The notes beneath the pieces are model-generated. The model had not been told where the DNA came from, made no database searches, and saw only the letters and a program-made list of their open reading frames with translations. A DNA stretch of 64,000 bases from Turritopsis dohrnii. Its lineage: Eukaryota > Cnidaria > Hydrozoa > Anthoathecata > Oceaniidae. The DNA is taken from positions 1,488,001 through 1,552,000 of the forward strand of contig BQMF02000011.1 of the NCBI GenBank assembly GCA_027922465.2. The letters run 5' to 3'. The translations under genes and the position numbers were made by a program. Shown here in pieces: positions 11,900 through 24,440 of the stretch; the first letter of the stretch is position 1, and each line of letters begins with the position of its first letter.

Positions 11900-12440
11900 T
11901 TAAATTTTTTCATTCGTTGTTGTTAATACTGACTTCACTACAGGAGAATCGCGTTTTTAGAACCATTATTGAAATTACCATTCTGGAAAATCATTTTATG
12001 CAAATGCAGAAGTTTGTAATCTCATCACTCTAATAATCTAAATATTCTGTCCTTACAAAAACCACTACAAGCCTTTTTGTTGAAAAAAAGCCTGTATGTT
12101 TTGTCCTTTTCTGTAGAACTGTACTCTTTTGCAGTGATTTTGCTAATATATTTTCCACCGACCACCTAATAGTGTTTTGGTTCAGTTGTTGTTGTTATTG
12201 TTTATTATTAAGAAATTTCCCCTGAGAAACATCTGCGCTGCTACGAATTATTTATCATGTAGAAAAAATATAGAAAAAATATAGAATGAGAATCATCTGC
12301 TGTGAAATAAGGCAAAGAATAAACATTTAGGGAAAAATTTACAGTCTCTGGAAAATTTTTTAATAAATTAAATTACTTAGATCATAGTTAATTAACTATG
12401 CTTAGATATTGTGCTGCTATATACAGGGTGTTTCAAAAAA
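11900..12440 (+). repeat. Low-copy repeat shared with the 29.7-32.8 kb region (copy 1)
   Basis: The stretch TGACTTCACTACAGGAGAAT...CCATTCTGGAAAATC...TAATCTAAATATTC matches 30730-30895, and GTAGAACTGTACTC...GCTACGAATTATT matches 32580-32740 and pieces at 29710-29880. The relatedness is clear by eye. The block accompanies family genes and relics, which suggests that larger segments were duplicated with the genes. The copy 2 equivalent is at 21248-21788. Confidence 0.7.
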
Positions 12441-12616
12441 GTGACAGCAAAAAACATTACCGCAGTTTTTAAAGTACGTATCTAATTTGTTCTTATAAGT
12501 TCTATATCAATGAAATCCTTGTCTTTTTGTCTTTCTCATGATGTATTTTTTTATAGGAAATGGAAAGGATGAAGAAGAAAAAATAAATAAAATAAGTGGA
12601 AAAGATCTTTTAATGT

Positions 12617-12800
12617 TTGGTTTCCATCAGGCGCTAAATCGCGTTAAACAGGTGGGTTAAATCGAGATAAATTTTGACGCGCGATGGAAACGATGATGAG
12701 TCATTAGCGCTTCAATTTTATCTCGAATTAGCGCCGATTAACCCGGAATTTAATTATCAAAATTTTTTGATATTTTAACACGAATTAGCGCGTTGCCACC
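12617..12800. mobile_element. Possible miniature element (copy 1)
   Basis: GGTTTCCATCAGGCGCTAAATCGCG is followed by GCGCGATGGAAACGATG and several TTAGCGC motifs in both orientations. The pattern suggests one or two miniature inverted-repeat elements, but I cannot set the ends. Just upstream, ACAGGGTGTTTCAAAAAAGT at 12425 resembles a transposon terminus. The same sequence is at 21965-22148. Confidence 0.35.
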
Positions 12801-13771
12801 TACTTTATCAAAGATTATTGACACCCATATTAGAAATTACTATGTTCACAGTCGAAATCAGATCTATTTACTCATTACTACAAGGAAGTTGAGTAAAATC
12901 TTATTCAATATGGCAGAAAAAACGACGAAAATGTATTTTTAAATGCAATTTTAGCAGCAATTATAAATGACTGCAATTACCTCAAGCCTACCTAAAATAG
13001 TATTCCCTATCACCAGCTTGAAGTTCTTGTTCTAACTGACGATATTCACCCAACCTCGAACCCTTGCCTTTTCGATATACGGATAGCGGCGAAGAAGACC
13101 CTGGCGAACGCTGGTCACGTGACATGAAAATTACACAAAATCTGTGTCATTTTTATAAACGGTGGCCTGAAGAAATTTTGACTAGGGCATTCAGTGTTTT
13201 TTATATAGTCACATTATACAGACCAAATAAGTTCGTCGAGTTCACTCAAAACTTTATGGTTATTAGATTTCTGCGAAAGCAAGAAATCTATTACAACCGG
13301 CTTTGTTGTTTTTTCTTCTTCTTCTTCTTTTTCAAATCGCGTATACGCGAGGTGTTTTTGAAATGCAAATCAATGGTCTTGTAGCCATGTATACATGTAT
13401 ACTTCGTGCATAAGTTTACATGAAATCAAGACATGAAGCGAACGTACAGTGTATGCCAGATGAAAAAGATCGTGAAGAAGTTCTCAATGTTATGGGAACA
13501 GAGTGAAAGAGATAAGCTTTTGTTATATTTTATTTTTATTCTTGTTTTCTTTTATAAATGTCTGACTGTTCGTTTGTACACGTGTGGGTTGTATTACTTT
13601 TTAAGCCCTCCTGGATTAGTACAGCTCAGCTCAATGTCCTTCTCAGAGCTCCAACATCAAAAATGTCTGTCTACTGCATCACTTATATTTGATCTTCTTC
13701 TAGCTATTTAAATGAATTTGTATGTCACCATTTGGTAACCCAGCAGTTACATTTTTCTAAGACATTTTCCT
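12800..13771. other. No gene recognised (copy 1)
   Basis: Short open frames at 13064-13384 and 13433-13711 (+) look non-coding: low complexity, with a run of Phe from TTC repeats. I see no splice structure or family match. The same sequence is at 22148-23119. Confidence 0.5.
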
Positions 13772-14111
13772 CCAAGCGTCATTTATTTTCTCAGATGTTT
13801 AACTTGCAGTGTTTCGTATATCGGCAAAACAAACAACTTGAGAGTTCGTACGAACCAACACATTTCGAAAGGCCTTTTGTGCAATTTTACCGATTATTTA
13901 CTCGAAAGAAGGACTTATATATATTTTAAATTTGCTGGTGTCTTTATTTTCCATGAACCCTTGTTTTTACTGTATGGTTATCACGTTTTGCTGATGTATA
14001 AAATATATAGACTAAAATTGGAATTTTCATTCCCATCTTGTTCTGTTGTGATCATGCAAATTGTATATATAAACGCATTCCATTCTTTTAATTTTGTAGA
14101 AAAGTTTTAAT

Positions 14112-14950
14112 ATGCCTAAAGTGATATCACGTACCATTGTCTGTTCTGACTCACAAGACAAAGAAGAATATAATGAAGGAAATCAGTCCTTAATTCCGTA
14201 CTTCTGCATATGTGGTCAAGTTGCTGTAATCTTAGGTTTGAACTTTTTTTGTTTGTTTTGTAGGAAGGATTAACCCTACTATATAAACAAAGATAATACT
14301 CATGAAATTGTATATATATTTGACATATGATTCAGTTAGTCTTTTATCAATAGATTAATGTATAATTTCTTTTCATAAGTAATGTTGTCTACATAAAGCT
14401 GCTACCACAACCATTTAGTGGACTTGTATCAGATATACTAAAATGATATTGAAACTTCTTATGATGCACTATAATTTTTTTTGAACATCTAGATTCTGAT
14501 TTAAAGAAACTGCCACTTCGGCCATTGGATGGTGCACGTGTTGTTGATGGCAAATTTCATGCTCACAAATTGCGTTGTGAAGAAAGTGAAACAGTATTTT
14601 TAAAAAGGTTTGGTATATAAAGCATACATAAAGTAGCTTCAGATTTCTTTAATTTATGTTAAATCAATATAATTTTTTTTCTTGCAGGGAGAAAGGCCTG
14701 GAACGACAATATAGGTATAAGTGCAAAAAGTAAGTTTATGGTCTTCATAAATTGGTTATAAAGATGATGTGGATGGTTTTTGAACAAAACGTATCTCTCA
14801 GTTTCAAGTGTTTAAACCTTATCAGAGAAAAAAGATGAGGACGGGAAATCACTGAAACGGTGTATGAAAACGGTGTATTTGTTTGATGTACCTGTGAGAA
14901 AAGGCAAAGTTCTTTGTTGTTTTTTTGTGTTTTTTCTGTGGTTTTTTTTG

Positions 14951-14982
<32 letters not shown>

Positions 14983-16553
14983 ATAATAGATTTCCCTCCT
15001 AGTAAAACCATGTGAAGAAAACCTTTCATTTTTTATGTTCAGTAATCTATATTGAAAGAAATCATAATATGAAGACTGGATTACACAGTTGAAAAAAACT
15101 TAATTTTGCTATGTTAAACTCCATCAGCCGGATATGTTTACACAAAATTTGAACAACCACCTAGTATACCTTGGTGTGGTGTGAAAATGTTAGGAATTGG
15201 ATTGGATACCAGCCCTTAGCAAACACTATGACTTGCACGCAGCAGGTGAAATTAACTGGTTTATATCAGAGAGTAAAACATGTAATAATCCTTATAGGTG
15301 TGGGTTATTTTTATTTTATCGTCACGAGAAGAAGACTAAAGTAACTTTCATTGTTGATGGTAATCTCATTTTTTTCCTAAACACAATAAATGGAGGTTTA
15401 TTTATAGTAACGTCAGCAACAGATAAATATTGCGATACTAAAAATTTTTACGTACTTACTTTTGATTTGCTATCACATATCAAACTTAGATTCGTTATAA
15501 CCTCCTTTCTTTATTTCAATCTTGATTGTATTTTAAGGATACATTTCTTCAAGCATTTTTATTTTTCTACAGGTGCAGTTGCAAAGGCGAGATCTGATGT
15601 TGCTGACGTATCACCATTAGCGAAACCTGTGCCCAAGAAAAAAGTAAGTATGCTATGACATGATATGCCATGCTATCTTGTGCAGTTGAGGATACCCTAG
15701 TCGGCAAAATTGTCAAAAAACCACTGTGATAAAGAGACTTTTTAATGAAATAATGTGTATATTTCTACAGAAATGTTCTCCTTCGCAGAGATTTTTCAAC
15801 AAGTTTGCCGATTGGGACTGAAATTGATACGCGTGCAGTGTACAATTGTCAGGTGTCTGCTTTTCTAATAAGACCTTTTTGTGAAAGGTTCATACGTAGG
15901 TTTAATGTTTCAATCTCTAAGTTTCAACAAAGCGAGGTTAAATAATGCATTGTATTAAGATTATGGTGAAACGACATACGAAGGAAATGGGAAAATTCGG
16001 ATCTGTCACCGTTTCCACAGTTGATGAAGAAGAAGAAGAATTGGAAGCTGTAAGTTAGATGGGGTTTTTTTCCTCGTTAGAAAATATGTTTCAATATTTC
16101 TGTTCTTTCTTTTGTTCTCGGCATTTTTTCTGTCACTTTGTGTGTCTTGTTTTGGCTTTTGCTGGATAAGTCTTTTTCAAGGATTTCAGATTTTATTGAC
16201 AAACTTTGACAAACACTGTATATTAAAAATATATAGTGTTAATTATAATACATTGACATCTGTTTCTGTATCTGAACATTTCTTTAGGCTGAAATTGCTT
16301 CGTCTTATGCTCAAAATGCAAGGATCATTTCCGCCCAACTTGAGAAAAGAAAAACAGCTCAACAAAAGGCTACCGACATTGTAATTTTTGTTTGTTTGTT
16401 TGTTTTCTATTTTTTTGTCATTTGAATTTATTGTTTACTAGAACATCACATTTCTTTAAGCATTTCACTATCATTCTATATCGTTTTAAATTTCTTCTTC
16501 AGGAGATTGCAGCCAAGGCTAAGAAACCAAGGGGAACTCTCATTGATCAGTGA
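14112..16553 (+). CDS. STEEP1: STING ER exit protein 1 (STEEP1), copy 2
   Basis: The exons are 14112-14235, 14493-14607, 14688-14729, 15298-15359, 15573-15643, 15960-16049, 16288-16380 and 16503-16553. They are the copy 1 exons shifted by 9345 bases. Every splice site, the start and the stop are kept, and by eye the coding sequence and introns match copy 1 exactly, so both genes should give the same 215-residue protein. Each copy has the same ~340 bases of Penelope-derived 5' flank. Beyond that, copy 2 is preceded by the tail of unit 1, so its distal promoter context differs. An AATAAA lies at 16819-16824. Confidence 0.92.
14954..14982 (+). repeat. Poly-G run in STEEP1 intron 3 (copy 2)
   Basis: This matches the 29-base G run of copy 1. 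The offset between copies is 9345 on both sides of the run, so its length has not changed since duplication. Confidence 0.95.
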
Positions 16554-17929
16554 ATATGAAAGTTTGGGAGGAAAGTACCAAAACAGAAGTTCAAATTGAG
16601 AGTTCGCATCTGACCTCAGCTATACAGGCATCAAAGCAGATAGGACTGATGTGCACAAGACAGTAGTTTTTGAATGGTTTAACTTCTTTATAATTTGCAA
16701 GTGGTGGTCGGTTAACTATGTGTAGTCCGCATGAACCACACGATTTACTCGCGATTTATGAACATTTGGAAAGATTGATTGTAGATGATCGATAACAGCG
16801 AAGAAATTACTCTTCAAGAATAAATAACATTTTATTTTTACGTTTTCTATATTCAAATATAACTTCCGTTGAATTGTGACTGGGAAATTCTTCTTTCTAT
16901 GCCGATTACGACGATTAAAAAGTAAATTAATAGTCGTAATCGTAATTTTTGATATTTTATCGCCGTAATCACCAGGCGTTTAAGACAATTACAAATGACT
17001 TCAAATTAGACGATTATGGTAGATAACACTGAATTTCAATCATAGTTATTGTCGGCAACGCAAGGTCTGAACCAGCTTACAACTTGATTTCATCCATTGT
17101 TAGCTGACAATTACATCCAGAAAAATGCACACCCACGGGATTTGATATTCTTCGATGTTCCCTGATTTGATAGTGCAGTCCTGAATATTGCAGTGAATAA
17201 AACCAGTGACGATTGAACTTTTGTACTTCAACGAAACAAGCGAGTGAAAGTTCATTATCAATCCCTTGTCAGTTTTCTTACCATACCACCTGTATTCCAA
17301 GCTATTACCCTATCGGATGATTTTCATGTCAAGAGATGGGATTGCTATTGTGTGATTTTGACTGGAATATTGTGGTACGGAGAACCTAGTATAGCTTTGG
17401 CTAGACCACAGATTCCTGCAGATTGGCTGCCCATTGGTATAAGACTGTTATATAAAGAATTTGTTCTTATTTTGCAACTTTAACAATTTTTAATTATTTC
17501 TAGTTTTGTATGTTTTGATTGATATAAGACAAATACACCGTTTGCGTTGAAAAGCGCATCTGGAAATCTTGAATTTTGTTAGGGACTCTGAACCTCCAGA
17601 ATTTAGGGAAGATGTGTGCTTTTAGACACTATTTCAGGAAACTTCAAACGAAGTCTGTGATTTCCTGCTTTCCGCCTGAATGAGATCTCAAAAATTACTA
17701 ATTGATTATCAATTGCTAATTGCTAATGAAATACTTGAGTATGTCAGTATGTCTAATGCAAAAACTTAAACGCAAGCAACATCTATATAATGCTTCTCCA
17801 TTTCTTCTTTTATAGTGAGAGTGCACTAAAAAACATAAATCCAGAGGGAAACTTCGAAAAATATTTTAATACGTTCTGAAGCTCTGACACGATTGGTTTC
17901 ATTTTCATACAAATTGTTACAAAATTGAT

Positions 17930-18231
17930 GGATTAGCATTAATATCAGTTGGGTTAGCAATGATAGCTGCTGGTTTTTCTGGTGGACATTGTGGGCGATT
18001 GTAATAGAAATGTGACTTAAATGATTATTTATTGGCTAAAGAAATTGGAACAATTGCTGGTGGAGCCACTGGTGCTGCATACGTCGAAGAATTATATAGA
18101 ATTCCTGTAGGAGGAATGGAAACATCCACGCAGGACAAACAACTTATGGTATTGCCACAGGTGGTTTTGGAGGAGTCACAAATTCTGTTGCTATGATATT
18201 GAGTAAATACCTTGGGAAAGGATGTTCATAA
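17930..18231 (+). pseudogene. Relic of the J-domain/glycine-rich family (copy 2)
   Basis: This is the duplicate of the relic at 8585-8886. It carries the same stops and frameshift, so the gene was dead before the 9.35-kb duplication. Confidence 0.85.
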
Positions 18232-18562
18232 AAAGTTTCAAATCCAAATTACTTTTGCCACTATTTTGTCAAGTTGTATACAGTATAATATAATATATAT
18301 TGTATAATATCTTCGACCGATGACCAGAGGTTTAGAAAATTATCTTAGCAAGTTTTGAAGCCCTGATTAGGTTCATTAATATAAAGTCTGGTTCACATCT
18401 ATGAAGCAGAAGCAGACGCAAGCTGTGGTAGAATAAATGACCCCTTAGAATATTTTCACCCTCCATGGCTTACGCTTATGACTTGTTAGGTTTTCTTTGT
18501 TATTGTTAGGGTTAGGATCAGGATTAGTCATAAGCGCAAACCACGGGTGAAAATATTCTAGA

Positions 18563-19222
18563 GCCTGGTTCACATCTATGAAGCAGAAGCAGAAGTAGAA
18601 GCAAACGCAAACACAAGCACAATGTGAACATGCGTAAAGTAAGCGAAGCAAGAGTGACGTATGAAGCAAGCAATGAAGCAAGAATATCAAAAAGTTTTGA
18701 TATCTTGCTTCACCTTCTGCTTCAAAATTGGCCTTGCTTCACACTTCCTTCTTCATTGTTTTTGCAATGTGAACGCGGGAAGCAATGTGCGCAAGGCAGC
18801 AAGAGAAAAACGTGCAAAGCAAACCAAAAAACGAAAATGGCAGCACAACAAGAAGAACAATACTTTTCGAGGCAGTGAGAAAATACCTTATTGGGGAAAA
18901 AAAAGTCGGCAAAATATTTAGTTGGGAAAAGTTTTAGTCACTTAAGGATATTTTAGTCACTTTTCCCCGACCAACCTAAAGATTTTAACAAAGTGTCACG
19001 GGTTTAAAAACCGTTGAAAAGTTTTGGTCAGGGGGGAAAAAATCGGGGAAAATTTTTGGTTGGGTGCAGAAAAGTTAGGGGAAAATTTGGTCGGGGAAAA
19101 TTTTAGTCCTCGTGTGCAAGTGTGAACGGCTTGCTTCACCACTTGCTTCATGCTTCACTTTGTGCTTAATGCGCATGCTTACTTCGCTTGCTTCTGCGTC
19201 TGCTTCGTAAATGTGAACCAGG
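18563..19222. mobile_element. Inverted-repeat element with GAAGCA subrepeats (copy 2)
   Basis: This is the duplicate of 9218-9874. It carries the 3-base indel (CTTTATTATTTTT against CTTCTTCATTGTTTTT) that changes the inter-copy offset from 9345 to 9348, plus several substitutions. Confidence 0.65.
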
Positions 19223-22200
19223 CATAAATGATTTGTATTTGTAGTTCTATGGTAACGAATGGTTCCTCTACCAGAAATGTTAAGCCTAATTCACGAAGCA
19301 GACGAAGAAGCAGATGCAACACCTGTGTGAACATCCGTGAAGCAAGTGAAGCAACAATGGAAATTGAAGCATGCTTCACTTTCTGCATCAAAATCAACCT
19401 TGTTTCACAATTAATTCATGATTTTTCTAATGTGAACGTTTGCAAAAGTAATTTTCATGAAGAGAGAAAATTGAAAAAATACTTTTATGAAGCATTTCGA
19501 AAATACCCTGTTTTATACGATAAATCTGATCGCTTTGATAAAGATAAAAAAAGATAAAAGAAATTAGCTTGGGAGGTCTCCTCATGCCATCTCCTGAACA
19601 AAATTTTGTTGCTTATAAATTTGTCGCACCCACATACTTTCTTTCTAATAGCTTTTCGTTTTTTTTTCCTTTGAACACTTCGTTTTATTAATATATTAAT
19701 AACCCGGGTGAAAGTTTTTATCACATTTAACTTCGAAAATAATCCTGTGGGGCTACCTCATTGGACACATTGAACGGTTTTTGATATCTTTGAATACCGT
19801 CAAACTACATATACAAATTAGGACTAATAAATATCTACATTTGACAAAGGAATATCATAATATAATATTAAGTTGTGAAGTAAGTAAGTACGTGAAATTT
19901 GTAATATCGATTATATTGAGTAAAAACTAGAGCCTAACCTAAGTGTGTATACATGAGAACAAAAGAGAAAGGAAGGCCACACCTACACAAAACAAGATGG
20001 CTGCCAAAGCAGAAAAACAAAGAACAAAACCTACCAGCAGGCCAAATAGATAGCTTTGAAATTGACCAAGAGGTACAATGAATGACACAGTGAATAGTGT
20101 GACACTAAGTCAACACATCTTGACTGATTGAGAGACAAGTGACAACTGATCAGGCAAACTGTTATATACACACATTAGCACAGTTGTCATGAAAACCAAA
20201 AAAATTGTGAACCAAGTTGTTTTGGAAACCAGACAATTTGTGAATGAGGCCTACGTAAATAAATCCATAATGGTAGATAAGCTAAGCCTTATCAATTAGA
20301 CAATTATTACGTAAAATTTTCACGTGGTCTATTGTTTAGCGAACCGATCCGGTCCGGTCCGCGGATAATTATCAGAAGTGGGGTATTCGCCTTAACGAAG
20401 AATATGACCACGATTAAGAAGCTTTTGACCGTAAAAATCAACAAAATTTATCTCTCTCTAAAATAAAAGTGTGACACACACTCGCTATTATATATAAGAT
20501 AAGCGGTTAATACAAGACACTATCATCCTCTAGATCATCCAATTTTTCCTGTAAGCAATCTAAATACTACACTGAAATGTGAACGTCTTGCTTCACATGT
20601 TGCATCAGCTTAAAAAAAGATGTACTGCGCGTCTCCTTCATAAGTGGGAATCAGGTTTTAATAGTTCATATTTGTGTATGTTGTTATTGACTTTAGGATA
20701 CCCGTGGTGGAGTAAAGTATTTAAAATACCCGTGGTTTTTCATACAACTACTCTCCAAGTTATGAACGATTTCGAGCAACGTTTACATGACATCGTTGCA
20801 GAATTCGCAAATTCGGCCAAATTCGGACTTCTAGTTGACGAATTTTCATGAAGTTTTGCACAGAGCACAATTGAAAGGTGCTCATTTCGAATTTGACAAT
20901 TATTTTCCCAGTTTTGACTTAAATTGGGCAATTTAGGCCAAATTTGAATCAAATTTCTTCAATTTTCATGAAATTTTGCACAGAACGCACTATGAAAGGT
21001 GCTGTTTTTGAATTTGACAATGATTTTGCCAGTTTTGACTAAAATTGGACAATTTGGACCACATTTTCTCAAATTTTCATGCAATTTTATACAGAGTACA
21101 ATGGAAAGGTGCTGATTTCGAATTTGACAGTCATTTTGTCAGATTTGACCAAAGTTTGACAATTCGGCAGTGTTGTATTTTTGAGACTAGATATGTATCG
21201 TTGTGTTACGTCCTAAGTCTTCAAGCCAAGCGGCTTCTTGTAATTTTTTAAATTTTTTCATTCGTTGTTGTTAATACTGACTTCACTACAGGAGAATCGC
21301 GTTTTTAGAACCATTATTGAAATTACCATTCTGGAAAATCATTTTATGCAAATGCAGAAGTTTGTAATCTCATCACTCTAATAATCTAAATATTCTGTCC
21401 TTACAAAAACCACTACAAGCCTTTTTGTTGAAAAAAAGCCTGTATGTTTTGTCCTTTTCTGTAGAACTGTACTCTTTTGCAGTGATTTTGCTAATATATT
21501 TTCCACCGACCACCTAATAGTGTTTTGGTTCAGTTGTTGTTGTTATTGTTTATTATTAAGAAATTTCCCCTGAGAAACATCTGCGCTGCTACGAATTATT
21601 TATCATGTAGAAAAAATATAGAAAAAATATAGAATGAGAATCATCTGCTGTGAAATAAGGCAAAGAATAAACATTTAGGGAAAAATTTACAGTCTCTGGA
21701 AAATTTTTTAATAAATTAAATTACTTAGATCATAGTTAATTAACTATGCTTAGATATTGTGCTGCTATATACAGGGTGTTTCAAAAAAGTGACAGCAAAA
21801 AACATTACCGCAGTTTTTAAAGTACGTATCTAATTTGTTCTTATAAGTTCTATATCAATGAAATCCTTGTCTTTTTGTCTTTCTCATGATGTATTTTTTT
21901 ATAGGAAATGGAAAGGATGAAGAAGAAAAAATAAATAAAATAAGTGGAAAAGATCTTTTAATGTTTGGTTTCCATCAGGCGCTAAATCGCGTTAAACAGG
22001 TGGGTTAAATCGAGATAAATTTTGACGCGCGATGGAAACGATGATGAGTCATTAGCGCTTCAATTTTATCTCGAATTAGCGCCGATTAACCCGGAATTTA
22101 ATTATCAAAATTTTTTGATATTTTAACACGAATTAGCGCGTTGCCACCTACTTTATCAAAGATTATTGACACCCATATTAGAAATTACTATGTTCACAGT

Positions 22201-23094
22201 CGAAATCAGATCTATTTACTCATTACTACAAGGAAGTTGAGTAAAATCTTATTCAATATGGCAGAAAAAACGACGAAAATGTATTTTTAAATGCAATTTT
22301 AGCAGCAATTATAAATGACTGCAATTACCTCAAGCCTACCTAAAATAGTATTCCCTATCACCAGCTTGAAGTTCTTGTTCTAACTGACGATATTCACCCA
22401 ACCTCGAACCCTTGCCTTTTCGATATACGGATAGCGGCGAAGAAGACCCTGGCGAACGCTGGTCACGTGACATGAAAATTACACAAAATCTGTGTCATTT
22501 TTATAAACGGTGGCCTGAAGAAATTTTGACTAGGGCATTCAGTGTTTTTTATATAGTCACATTATACAGACCAAATAAGTTCGTCGAGTTCACTCAAAAC
22601 TTTATGGTTATTAGATTTCTGCGAAAGCAAGAAATCTATTACAACCGGCTTTGTTGTTTTTTCTTCTTCTTCTTCTTTTTCAAATCGCGTATACGCGAGG
22701 TGTTTTTGAAATGCAAATCAATGGTCTTGTAGCCATGTATACATGTATACTTCGTGCATAAGTTTACATGAAATCAAGACATGAAGCGAACGTACAGTGT
22801 ATGCCAGATGAAAAAGATCGTGAAGAAGTTCTCAATGTTATGGGAACAGAGTGAAAGAGATAAGCTTTTGTTATATTTTATTTTTATTCTTGTTTTCTTT
22901 TATAAATGTCTGACTGTTCGTTTGTACACGTGTGGGTTGTATTACTTTTTAAGCCCTCCTGGATTAGTACAGCTCAGCTCAATGTCCTTCTCAGAGCTCC
23001 AACATCAAAAATGTCTGTCTACTGCATCACTTATATTTGATCTTCTTCTAGCTATTTAAATGAATTTGTATGTCACCATTTGGTAACCCAGCAG

Positions 23095-23265
23095 TTACAT
23101 TTTTCCAAGACATTTTCCTTCATTTTTCAAAAACCACTTTTTCATTTTTCACAAAAAATATCCTAGCCGAAAGAACTTGAAAGTGGCTTTCCATCGATGT
23201 AAAAATTATTTTTAAATTCGGTATATTCATTAAAAAAAACAACTCTAAAATTTCTGTTTCCAACA
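23095..23265 (-). repeat. Dispersed repeat related to 29975-30117
   Basis: CCAAGACATTTTCCTTCATT...AAAATTATTTTTAAATTCGG matches CCAAGACATTCTCCTTATTT...AATTATTTTGAAATTCGGCA near 29993-30085. The second copy ends in ACACCCTGTATGTA, the complement of the ACAGGGTGT terminus at 12425, so both are probably pieces of one DNA transposon family. The right breakpoint of the tandem duplication (23119) lies inside this repeat. Confidence 0.6.
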
Positions 23266-23269
23266 TTAT

Positions 23270-24440
23270 GAAGCACACTGTATTTTTAAAATTGAGAATG
23301 AACCAAATGAATGTCAATTTGTCAGGTGAGAACCAGGGAGAGAAGTGAGGTTTAACACGAAATTTTCTACTGGGGATAGATGCTTCAATACCAGATGTAA
23401 GCCAAGATGTGACTTCCTCTGCACATTTTTCAGCTGGATTTGAAAACCCATTGGACCAGGAGACATCGCGAAGAAAGTCACAAAAATTATCCCATTCACC
23501 ATGTTCATAACTGAAGAGAGTGCGATGAAAAGGAGATTCAAAAACAGCTTTGCAATTAAGAGATGTTAAGACAAAAACTACGCCATGGTCAGAGTTGCCA
23601 AGAGGAGCTTCACTAGATGCTTTACAGATATCAGGATTTGATGTTAAAAAGAAATCAAGTAGAGATGGAGATTGATCATCGCGATCAGGAAAGCGAGTAG
23701 GGAAGTCAATGATTTGGTGAAAAGATTGAGATAGGGCAAAATTAAGAGTATGAGTGAGAGATTCCATTAGAGAATTTGAGCCATTTTTCATGATGAACAT
23801 TGAAGTCACCAAAAGCAAATATGATGGCACTGTGATGAATTGATGGGGCCTTGTCAATACTCTCAGATATAGAGTAAGTAAGTAAGTAAGTAAGTAAGTA
23901 ACGGGAGTTTTTAGTCCTTGGGCTTCCATCCGTAATGGTTGGTTCTTCCGCCCGCCGACTTGCAACTATTAGTTGACTTACCACCAGAGATACGTATAGC
24001 ATTGCTCTAACTTGCCCGAAGGCCAGTTTGCAGTTGAGTCTCTAGAGTTTATAGAGTCTAGTCTTGGGATGATGGAGATCGATAAAGAAAGAACAGATAG
24101 CTTGTCGAATGGAGCAACGAAAGAAGAAAGCACATGTATGACAAATCAGGATCCTCCAGATCACTTACACGAGTAATAGGTAAATTGTCTCGAATGCTAT
24201 GCATGTGGATTTTAGAGTCCTTACGACGCAGAGGAAGATAACCTTGAAAAAGAAAATCATTTTCTGTGTCAATGTTGAATTGAGATTAGTCCCACAAATT
24301 GCAAGGAAGTCAGGGGAGTTGCTGGAAATGAAAGAATGGATGTGCGAGATATTTGTATGAAAACCACGGACATTTGCGAAAGATATGTTCAGTGGTGTCG
24401 GATTAATTGAATTGGGTTTTGAAGCTGTTTTTTTTGTGTG
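23270..24440 (-). pseudogene. LINE endonuclease-domain remnant (APE type)
   Basis: On the minus strand, translated pieces in order are NISFANVRGFHTNISHIHSF, FFLYRSPSSQD, FAFGDFNVHHEKWL, then ALSQSFHQIIDFPTRFPDRD, LLDFFLTSNPD and GNSDHGVVF. These are the apurinic-endonuclease landmarks of a non-LTR retrotransposon: the start motif, the GDFN catalytic Asp/Asn, and SDH. The linker after the endonuclease is partly present, but the reverse transcriptase is missing. Frameshifts and a SINE insertion at 23876-24049 break it. Confidence 0.85.
23876..24049 (-). mobile_element. SINE with (TTAC)n tail inside the LINE
   Basis: A 174-base insertion ends, on the minus strand, in a TTAC tetranucleotide tail (the plus-strand GTAA run at 23876-23900). 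It is flanked by an 8-base target duplication, TATAGAGT, at 23868-23875 and 24050-24057. Removing it brings the LINE motif FFLYRSPSSQD next to ISESIDKA...GDFN, as expected for an intact endonuclease, although one frameshift remains. Confidence 0.8.

Larger units (their letters stand above)
4429..13771 (+). repeat. Tandem duplication, unit 1 (~9.34 kb)
   Basis: Everything from 4429 to 13771 recurs from 13774 to 23119 in the same orientation. The offset is 9345 bases up to about 9400 and 9348 after a 3-base indel. The unit holds the 3' half of a Penelope GIY-YIG relic, STEEP1, a pseudogene of the J-domain family, and repeats. By eye the first ~3.8 kb, including all of STEEP1, is identical. About a dozen substitutions occur in the rest, most of them between 9020 and 9490. 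Confidence 0.97.
13774..23119 (+). repeat. Tandem duplication, unit 2 (~9.35 kb)
   Basis: This is the second head-to-tail copy. The junction reads ...ATTTTCCT, then two bases (CC) matching neither parent, then AAGCGTC. The left parent has GAAAAGCGTC and the right parent has TTTCCTTC. There is no target duplication or long homology at the junction, which fits end joining or replication slippage rather than transposition. A mis-assembly of two haplotypes is the main alternative. Confidence 0.95.
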
